Below, piece by piece: positions 25,713 through 32,663 of a stretch of 64,000 bases of DNA. Within the stretch, counting starts at the first letter, position 1; the number at the start of each line of letters is the position of its first letter. The notes beneath the pieces are model-generated. The model was not told the origin of the DNA. It ran no database searches and worked only from the letters and a program-made list of their open reading frames with translations. The position numbers were made by a program, and so were the translations under genes. Source of the DNA: Kitasatospora sp. NBC_00458 (GTDB taxonomy: Bacteria; Actinomycetota; Actinomycetes; Streptomycetales; Streptomycetaceae); contig NZ_CP107904.1 of assembly GCF_036013975.1 (NCBI RefSeq), positions 5,109,001 through 5,173,000 on the forward strand, given 5' to 3'.

Positions 25713-28700
25713 GCCCGGCCTGGCGCCGGAGCGGACCGGACCGGGAACGGTCGTCACCTTCTACTCCTTCAAGGGCGGCACCGGCAGAACCATGGCGCTG
25801 GCCAACGTCGGCTGGATCCTCGCCAGCCGCGGCCTGCGCGTCCTCGTGGTGGACTGGGACCTGGAGGCGCCCGGCCTGCACCGCTACTACCACCCGCTGC
25901 TGGTCGACCCCGAGCTGCACGCCACCGACGGGCTGATCGACCTGCTGCGCGCCTACGTCAAGCAGGCGCTGCCCTCCGCCGCCGGGCCGACCGGCCTCGC
26001 CCCCGGCGCCTGGCTGGACGAACCGGGCCGGCTCGACGCCTACATCTGCGGCCTCGCGCTCGACCTGCCGGACGGCGGACGCCTCGACTTCCTGCCCGCC
26101 GGGCGGCAGAACGCCGCTTACCCCGCCGCCGTGACCAGCTTCAACTGGCGCAGCTTCTACCACGGCAGGGACATCAGGGGCGGCGAGTTCCTGCGCGAAC
26201 TGCGCGAACGCTGGGCCCTGGCCTACGACTACGTGCTGATCGACAGCCGTACCGGGGTCAGCGACACCTCCGGCATCTGCACCGTGCTGATGCCCGACAC
26301 CGTCGTCGACTGCTTCACCTTCAGCGCCCAGAACATCCGCGGCGGCGTCGACGCGGCCCGCACCATCGCCGAGTCCGAGGAGCGCGCGATCCGGGTCCTG
26401 CCCGTCCCGATGCGGGTCGAGGACGCCGAGCAGGAGCGGCTGGAGGCCGGCCGGGACTACGCCCGCGAGGCCTTCGCCCCCTACCTGGGCCGCTGGCTCG
26501 CCGCCGACCGCCGGGCCGCCTACTGGAGCGACATCGAGGTCCCGTACAAGCCGTTCTACGCGTACGAGGAGGTGCCCGCCACCGTCGCGGACCGGCCGCA
26601 GGAGGCCCGCAGCCTGCTCAACGCCTTCGAGCGGCTGGCCGGCTGGATCACCGACGGCCGGGTCCGCACCCTGCGCCCGCTCACCGGTGAGGCCCGCCGC
26701 CGGCTGTACGGCGCCTACCTGCGCTCCACCCGCACCACGCCCCGCCAGGTGTACGTCAGCTACGCCCCCGAGGACCGGATGTGGGCCGAGTGGGCCGCGG
26801 CCACCCTCACCGGCTTCGGCTACCAGACCTCGCTGCACAACGCCGCGGAGACGCACCCCGGCACACCCCCGGAGGCCGCCGGGCCGCTGGAGGGGCAGGG
26901 CCGGATGCTCGCCCTGCTCTCACCCGAGTACACCGCGCTGGCCCGCGCCGCCGAGGCCTGGCAGCTGCTCGGCGGGCGCGACCCGGCCAGCGGCTCGCCG
27001 CTGCTGGTCGCGCTGCGGCTCCAGGGCTCGGACGAGCCGGTGCCCCGCCCGTTCGTCGGCCCGGCGGTGCCCGACCTGGTCCGCTCCTCCGCCCTGCTCG
27101 CGGAGTCCCAGCTCTACAACGAGCTCGGGCCGCCGCCCGGCTCCAACCGGCAACCGGGCAACGACAGCGGCGAGTTCGCCGCGCCCGCGCGCTTCCCCGG
27201 CGCCGCGCCGCAGATCCAGGAGGTGCCCTCGCGCAACGCCTCCTTCACCGGCCGCGGCCGGCTCCTCGAACTGCTCCGCAACCGCTTCACCGCCGGGTCC
27301 GCGGCCGTCCTCAGCCAGGTCCTGTACGGCTTCGGCGGCGCGGGCAAGTCGCAGATCGCGGCCGAGTACGCGCACCGCTTCAAGGCCGGTTACGACGTGG
27401 TCTGGTGGGTGCCCGCCGAGGAGCCCGCCAACATCCCGCAGAAGCTCGCCGAACTGGCCCCCCGGCTCGGGGTGGAGAGCAGCGACGACGTCGCGCACAC
27501 CGCCGCCGCCGTGCTGGACGCGCTGCGCCGCGGCCAGCCCTACCGGCGCTGGCTGCTGGTCTACGACAACGCCGGCACCCCCGACGAGCTCGCGCCCTGG
27601 CTGCCCGCCGGCCCCTCCGGCGGCCACGTGCTGATCACCTCCCGCAACCAGGGCTGGTCCAAGCACGCCGGGCTCGCGGAGGTCGACGTGTTCCTGCGGG
27701 AGGAGAGCATCCGGCTGCTGCGCCGCTTCAACACCGGCCTCGCGCCCACCGACGCCGACCAGGTCGCCGACCGGCTCGGCGACCTCCCGCTCGCCATCGG
27801 GCAGGCCGCCGTCTGGCTGCAGGAGACCTCGATGCCGTTCTCCACCTACCTCGAACTGCTCGACGACGCCCTCACCGAGATGCTGGAGCGCACCCGGCTG
27901 CGCCCCGCCGAGTACCCGCACTCCGCCGCCGCGACCTGGCGGATCTCGGTCGAGGAACTGCGCGGCGTCAACGCGCCGGCCGCCCAGATCCTGGAGATCT
28001 GCGCCTTCTTCGGCCCGGACGCCATCCCGATGCGGCTGCTCTACAGCCGGCCGGTGACCCACGCGCTGCGGCTGCCGCCCCGGGCGCCCCGCGACAAGCT
28101 GGCGATCGGCGAGTTCCTGCGCGCCATCAACCGGTTCGGCCTGGCCCGCACCGACCAGGGCAGCGGGACCATCACCGTGCACCGGCTGGTCCAGGCGGTG
28201 CTCCGCGACCAGGTGGGCGGCGGCGAACGGGCCGAGATCCGCGCCGTGGTGCACGCCGCGCTCGCCGCCGCCAACCCCGGCGAGCCGGACATCCCCGCCA
28301 ACTGGCCGCAGTACGCCGCCCTGCTGCCCCACCTCTGGCCGTCCGGCGCGACCGGCAGCGCCGACGAGGACGTCCGGCAGTGGATCATCGACTCGGTGCG
28401 CTACCAGTGGAAGCGCAGCCTGCACGAGTCCGGCCGGGACCTCGCCGAGCGCACCCTGGAGCACTGGCGCCGGCCGGGCTTCGGCGGCCCCGGCTTCGAC
28501 GCCGACAACGACGCGCAGACCCTGATGCTGCGCACCCAGCTCAGCAACATCCGACGCTCCCAGGGCGCCCTGCACGAGGCGTACGCGATGGACGAGGACA
28601 TCCTGGAGCGGTTCACCGCCACCCTCGGCCCGGAGCACTCGCACACCCTCGCCGTCGCCAACAGCCTCGGCGCCGACCTGCGTTCGCTCGGCCGCTACCA

Positions 28701-29712
28701 GGAGGCCCGCGCGCTCGACCGCCGGACGCTGGAGGCCGCCCGGCGCACGCTCGGGCCCGACCACCCGCGCACCCTGATGATCACCAACAACCTGGCCGTC
28801 TCCGACTACCTCGCCGGGGACCGCCGGGCCGCCCTGGAGCTCCACCGCACCAACTACCTGCAGCAGCGCGACGCGCTCGGCGCGCACAGCCTCTACGCAC
28901 TCTCCTCCGCCTCCAACTACGCCCGCGACCTGCGCGAGACCGGCCGGCTCCGGGAGGCGCTGGACCTGCTGGAGGAGACCGTCCGGATCTACCAGCAGAC
29001 CATCGGCGACGGCCACACCGACACCCTGCGCGCCCGCAAGAACCTGGCGGTCGCACTGCGCCGGGCGGGCCGCTACAACGAGGCGCTGGAGATCGACGAG
29101 GACATCTACCAGCGCTACCTGGACATCAACGGCCCCGAGCACCCCGACACCCTGGCCGCCGCGACCAACCTGGCCAGCGACCTCAACGCGCTCGGCGACA
29201 CCGACCGGGCCATCCAGCTGGCCGAACGGGCCCTCGCCCGGTACCGGGACTACCTCGGCGAGGAGCACCCGGTCACCCTGGCCGGGGCCAACAACCTCTC
29301 CGTCTACCTCCGGCTCGCGGGGCGCGGCCAGGAGGCCCGCGAGCTCTCCGGGCGGACGCTGGAGCAGTTCCGGGCCGTCCTCGGCGACGACCACCTCTAC
29401 ATCCCGATCGCGATGATGAACCACGCCAACGACCTGGTGCTGATGGGGGAGCCGGCGGCCGCCCGCGCACTGGAGGAGGAGGCCCGGCCGCTCATGGTCG
29501 AGACCCTCGGCCCGGACCACTACGACGCCATCGGCATCGGCTCCAACCTCGCGCTCTCGCTCGCCGCCGCGGGCGAACGGGAGCGCGCGGCCCAGCTGCG
29601 CGCCGACTGCGTCCGCCGGGCGCGGCGCACCCTGGGGGAGGAGCACCCGACGACGGTGGCGGTCATGGCGGGGATGCGGCTGGACTCGGACATCGAACCG
29701 CCGTCCGTGTGA
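25702..29712 (+). CDS. fxsT: FxSxx-COOH system TPR protein FxsT, copy 1 (ParA / TIR-like / NB-ARC / TPR)
   Basis: A four-part protein of 1,336 residues. Residues about 14-330 are a ParA/MinD-like ATPase with a deviant Walker A (KGGTGRT, residues 24-30) and VVDWDLEAPGL. A TIR-like segment (VYVSYAPEDRMWAEW) follows at about 349. The NB-ARC region starts at SFTGRGRLLELLRN near 513 with Walker A GFGGAGKSQ near 542, LLVYDNAG and ITSRNQGW. From about 930 to the end come some ten TPRs of the 42-residue kinesin-light-chain type (LGPEHSHTLAVANSLGADLR). This is a STAND, NLR-like design, so it may sense a signal and oligomerise. It is tightly coupled to fxsC. Confidence 0.85.
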   Translation: MFAEPGLAPERTGPGTVVTFYSFKGGTGRTMALANVGWILASRGLRVLVVDWDLEAPGLHRYYHPLLVDPELHATDGLIDLLRAYVKQALPSAAGPTGLAPGAWLDEPGRLDAYICGLALDLPDGGRLDFLPAGRQNAAYPAAVTSFNWRSFYHGRDIRGGEFLRELRERWALAYDYVLIDSRTGVSDTSGICTVLMPDTVVDCFTFSAQNIRGGVDAARTIAESEERAIRVLPVPMRVEDAEQERLEAGRDYAREAFAPYLGRWLAADRRAAYWSDIEVPYKPFYAYEEVPATVADRPQEARSLLNAFERLAGWITDGRVRTLRPLTGEARRRLYGAYLRSTRTTPRQVYVSYAPEDRMWAEWAAATLTGFGYQTSLHNAAETHPGTPPEAAGPLEGQGRMLALLSPEYTALARAAEAWQLLGGRDPASGSPLLVALRLQGSDEPVPRPFVGPAVPDLVRSSALLAESQLYNELGPPPGSNRQPGNDSGEFAAPARFPGAAPQIQEVPSRNASFTGRGRLLELLRNRFTAGSAAVLSQVLYGFGGAGKSQIAAEYAHRFKAGYDVVWWVPAEEPANIPQKLAELAPRLGVESSDDVAHTAAAVLDALRRGQPYRRWLLVYDNAGTPDELAPWLPAGPSGGHVLITSRNQGWSKHAGLAEVDVFLREESIRLLRRFNTGLAPTDADQVADRLGDLPLAIGQAAVWLQETSMPFSTYLELLDDALTEMLERTRLRPAEYPHSAAATWRISVEELRGVNAPAAQILEICAFFGPDAIPMRLLYSRPVTHALRLPPRAPRDKLAIGEFLRAINRFGLARTDQGSGTITVHRLVQAVLRDQVGGGERAEIRAVVHAALAAANPGEPDIPANWPQYAALLPHLWPSGATGSADEDVRQWIIDSVRYQWKRSLHESGRDLAERTLEHWRRPGFGGPGFDADNDAQTLMLRTQLSNIRRSQGALHEAYAMDEDILERFTATLGPEHSHTLAVANSLGADLRSLGRYQEARALDRRTLEAARRTLGPDHPRTLMITNNLAVSDYLAGDRRAALELHRTNYLQQRDALGAHSLYALSSASNYARDLRETGRLREALDLLEETVRIYQQTIGDGHTDTLRARKNLAVALRRAGRYNEALEIDEDIYQRYLDINGPEHPDTLAAATNLASDLNALGDTDRAIQLAERALARYRDYLGEEHPVTLAGANNLSVYLRLAGRGQEARELSGRTLEQFRAVLGDDHLYIPIAMMNHANDLVLMGEPAAARALEEEARPLMVETLGPDHYDAIGIGSNLALSLAAAGERERAAQLRADCVRRARRTLGEEHPTTVAVMAGMRLDSDIEPPSV

Positions 29713-29766
29713 CGGCCCGCCGGAGCACCTTGGGGAGGCTGTCGCGGCACGGCTAGGCTCGCCGCC

Positions 29767-30969
29767 ATGGTGCCGTTCCGGCAGTATCTGCTGAAGATCC
29801 ACAGTCGGTGCAACCTGGCCTGCGACTACTGCTACATGTACGAGGCGGCGGACCAGAGCTGGCGCGACCGGCCGCGGCGGATGGCGGTCGGGACGGCCCG
29901 CCGGACGGCCCGGCGGATCGCCGAGCACGCGGACCGCTGCGGGCTCGACGAGGTCGGGGTGATCCTGCACGGCGGTGAGCCCCTGCTCGTCGGCGCGGGC
30001 CACCTGGACGAGCTGCTGGGCGAGTTGGCGTCCAGCGCACCGCGGGTGCGGTTCAGCCTGCAGACCAACGGGCTGCGGCTGCTCACCGAGCCCGCGCTCT
30101 GGGAGGTGCTGCACCGCTACCGGGTCGGCGTCGGGGTGTCGCTGGACGGCGCGGCCGCCGACCACGACCGGCACCGGCGGTTCCGCTCCGGCGCGGGCAG
30201 CTGGGCGCGGACGGCGGAGGCGGTCCGGCTGCTGGGCTCCGCCGAGCACCGGGAGCTGTTCGCCGGGCTGCTCTGCGTGGTCGACCTCGCCGCCGACCCG
30301 GTCGCCACCTACGAGGCGCTGCTGGAGTTCGCGCCGCCCCGGGTCGACCTGCTGCTGCCGCACGGCACCTGGGAGGCCCAGCCGCCCGGACTGCGGCGGG
30401 CCGTGCCCACCGCCCCGCCGCCGGCCGGGGCCGCCACCGGGGCCGCCGCCGGGGAGCCCGCGCCGTACGCCCGGTGGCTGATTGCGGCCTTCGACCGCTG
30501 GTACGGCGCACCGCGCCGGGAGACCGGCGTGCGGCTCTTCGAGGAGCTGGCGGTGCTGCTGCTCGGCGGGCGGGCGGCCAGCGAGGCCGTCGGCCTCGCC
30601 CCGGTGGACCTCGTGGTGGTCGAGGCGGACGGCTCGATCGAGCAGGCGGACAGCCTCAAGGCGGCGTACGACGGTGCGCCCGGCACGGGCCTGGACGTCT
30701 GGCGCCACGACTTCGCGGACGCCGCCGCCCACCCGGCCTTCCGGGCCCGCCAGCGCGGCCTCGCCGGGCTCGGGCCGGTCTGCGCCGCCTGCCCGCTGGC
30801 CCGGGTCTGCGGCGGCGGCCTCTACGCCCACCGCTACGGGGACGGGCACTTCGGGTGGCCCTCGGTGTACTGCGCGGACCTCGCCCGGCTGATCCGCCAC
30901 ATCGGGGGGCGGCTGCGGGAGGACGTGGCGCGGCTGGGCGGCGCGCCGGTGACGGGAGCGGCGGGTTGA
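29767..30969 (+). CDS. fxsB: FxsB radical SAM/SPASM peptide maturase, copy 1 (short form)
   Basis: An enzyme of 400 residues. CNLACDYC (Cys15, Cys19, Cys22) is the radical SAM CxxxCxxC motif, with GGEPLL at about 71 and a TIM-barrel core. The C-terminal SPASM-like region begins near residue 338 (CAACPLARVCGGGLYAHRY, then YC), giving auxiliary iron-sulfur cluster ligands. Enzymes of this group crosslink an aromatic residue to a nearby side chain, so the Phe of an FxsA end is the likely site. The HEXXH domain usually fused to FxsB is encoded separately, 11 bp downstream. An Ala/Gly/Pro-rich insertion lies near residues 219-240. Confidence 0.88.
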   Translation: MVPFRQYLLKIHSRCNLACDYCYMYEAADQSWRDRPRRMAVGTARRTARRIAEHADRCGLDEVGVILHGGEPLLVGAGHLDELLGELASSAPRVRFSLQTNGLRLLTEPALWEVLHRYRVGVGVSLDGAAADHDRHRRFRSGAGSWARTAEAVRLLGSAEHRELFAGLLCVVDLAADPVATYEALLEFAPPRVDLLLPHGTWEAQPPGLRRAVPTAPPPAGAATGAAAGEPAPYARWLIAAFDRWYGAPRRETGVRLFEELAVLLLGGRAASEAVGLAPVDLVVVEADGSIEQADSLKAAYDGAPGTGLDVWRHDFADAAAHPAFRARQRGLAGLGPVCAACPLARVCGGGLYAHRYGDGHFGWPSVYCADLARLIRHIGGRLREDVARLGGAPVTGAAG

Positions 30970-30980
30970 GGAGGCGGGCG

Positions 30981-32153
30981 ATGGGTGCGGGTACGGGTTC
31001 CGGCACGGACGTGGACGTGGACGTGGACGGCGACGTGGACGTGGACAGCGGCAGGGACGCGGGAGCGGGCGGCGGCGGGTCGGCGCCGGGGGTGCCGGCG
31101 GCCCGGGGAGGCGCCGGGCTGCCCCGGCACGGGGTGGACGGGGCCACCTTCCGGGAGCTCGCCGCCGCGCGCGGCGGCGCGGAGGCCGTCCGGCTGCTGC
31201 GGGCCGGGCAGCTGAGCAAGCGGGCCCTGCTGCTGCTCGCCCTGCGGAGGGGGCTGCCGGCGGCCGACGGCGGCTTCGCGGCGGCCTACCGGGAGCTCGG
31301 GGCGCTCCGGGAGACCGACCCGGAGCGCTGGGAGCAGGTGCTGCTGCGGCCGGAGCTGGACGCGTGGGCGGCCGACCGCCTGCGCGCCCTGGCGGCCGGG
31401 GCCGGGGCCGGGGTCGGGGCCGGTGCCGGTGGTACCGGTGTTCCGCTCGGCGGGCTGGGGGAGTTCGTCCGGGGCGGGCCGGTCGGTGAGCCCGTCCGGC
31501 TGGAGTGCGACGGGCTGCGCTGGACGCCGCTGCTGGACCACGCCGGTCCGCGCCGCGCCGACTACGGCCGCCCCGTAACCGGACCGCTCGGCGCCGCCGG
31601 ACTCGACTCCTGGCGCGGGGCACTGGCCGGTGCCTGGGAGGTCCTGGTGCGCCGTCACCGCCCGCACGCGGAGGCGGTGGCGGCCTGCGTCTCCGTCCTG
31701 GTGCCGCTGCGCCCGGCTCCGGACGGGTCGGCGGTCAGCGCCGCCGCCCGGCGGGCCTACGGCGCGGTGGCGGCCTCCCTCCCGGCCGAGCCGGTGCTGC
31801 TGGCGCTGGCCCTGGTGCACGAGTTCCTGCACGTCCAACTCGGCGCGCTGCTGGACCTGGTGCCGCTCCACCACCCCAACGGGGCCGCCGTCCACCACGC
31901 GCCCTGGCGGCCCGACCCGCGTCCGGTGGGCGCCCTGCTCCAGGGGGCCTACGCGCACCTGGGCGTCACCGGATTCTGGCGGGCCGAGCTCGCGGCCGGA
32001 GCGCCGGGCCGGGAGCGGGCCGAGCGCGAGTACCTCCGCTGGCGGGTGCACACCGGGGCCGCCCTGGCCACCCTGGCGGCGAGCGGCGAACTCACCACCG
32101 CCGGAAGCGCGTTCGTGGCGGAAATGGCACGGGCGGTGCGCGCGTTCGAGTGA
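30981..32153 (+). CDS. HEXXH-motif putative peptide-modification protein, detached from FxsB
   Basis: A protein of 390 residues. The first 30 are almost only Asp, Val and Gly (from a GACGTG hexanucleotide run), then the HEXXH domain proper starts at DGATFRELAAARGGAEAVRL. The zinc-peptidase-like motif is HEFLH (His280, Glu281, His284) within LVHEFLHVQLGALLDL. The same domain is fused to the C-terminal half of the second FxsB. The family is a predicted metal-dependent peptide modifier; no reaction is established. The ATG at 30981 is 11 bp after the fxsB stop, preceded by GAGGAGG. Confidence 0.8.
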   Translation: MGAGTGSGTDVDVDVDGDVDVDSGRDAGAGGGGSAPGVPAARGGAGLPRHGVDGATFRELAAARGGAEAVRLLRAGQLSKRALLLLALRRGLPAADGGFAAAYRELGALRETDPERWEQVLLRPELDAWAADRLRALAAGAGAGVGAGAGGTGVPLGGLGEFVRGGPVGEPVRLECDGLRWTPLLDHAGPRRADYGRPVTGPLGAAGLDSWRGALAGAWEVLVRRHRPHAEAVAACVSVLVPLRPAPDGSAVSAAARRAYGAVAASLPAEPVLLALALVHEFLHVQLGALLDLVPLHHPNGAAVHHAPWRPDPRPVGALLQGAYAHLGVTGFWRAELAAGAPGRERAEREYLRWRVHTGAALATLAASGELTTAGSAFVAEMARAVRAFE

Positions 32154-32364
32154 TCGGGCCGCTCCCGCCCCGGGGTGCGGTCCACCGGGGGCCGGGCCGG
32201 GTCCCCGGGTGCGGCGGGAGGCCCCAGGGCGTAGGAACCGGCGGATGCGCGACCGCTGGACGAGTGAATTTCCGGGGTCGAGGGGCCCGGTACCTGGGCC
32301 GACGCCGATTCGCCCGATGCGGGGTACCGCGTCGGGCCCTTCCAGCCACTACATTTGTCGAGCG

Positions 32365-32379
32365 AGTGGGGTACCCACT
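32365..32379 (+). promoter_or_regulatory. Palindrome upstream of fxsA copy 2
   Basis: AGTGGG-GTA-CCCACT (32365-32379) lies 35 bp before the fxsA start, within a 261-bp gap after the HEXXH gene. It may be an operator or a small leader hairpin. Confidence 0.45.
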
Positions 32380-32414
32380 GTCGGCAGGTTCTAACCGCGC
32401 CAGAAGGAACGAAT

Positions 32415-32600
32415 ATGACACCGGTAACCAGCACCATGCCACGCACCGACCTGACGGACACTCAGAAGCCGGTGGAGCGACTCTCGCTCGCCGACCTGAC
32501 CGCGCTCGGCACGGAGGAGCTCGCCGCCCGACTGCATCGAGCCCTGCCCGGGGCGGACTCCGGACTGGTGCCGGTCGCCGCCTTCAATTCCTCGATCTGA
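32415..32600 (+). CDS. fxsA: FxSxx-COOH precursor peptide FxsA, copy 2
   Basis: A second peptide of 61 residues, ending F-N-S-S-I (FxSxx-COOH). The leader segment ERLSLADLTALGTEELAARL has the same L-x2-L and E-x2-L-x2-R spacing as copy 1, but the N-terminal third differs. An AGAAGGAACG site lies upstream. It sits 63 bp before the fused FxsB, likely its own maturase. The core differs from copy 1 (NSSI versus QSAL), so the two products should not be identical. Confidence 0.88.
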   Translation: MTPVTSTMPRTDLTDTQKPVERLSLADLTALGTEELAARLHRALPGADSGLVPVAAFNSSI

Positions 32601-32663
32601 CAGACCCGACCCCTCTCCGGGCCGGTTCCCCTCCGAGCGAATCCGATCGAATCCGATGCCGCG

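Noticed and set aside
26920-31623. 1,567-residue ORF on the minus strand
   Set aside because: Shadow of fxsT, fxsB and the HEXXH gene; low-complexity Gly/Val/Arg/Ala sequence without domain motifs, opposite strongly recognisable coding sequence.
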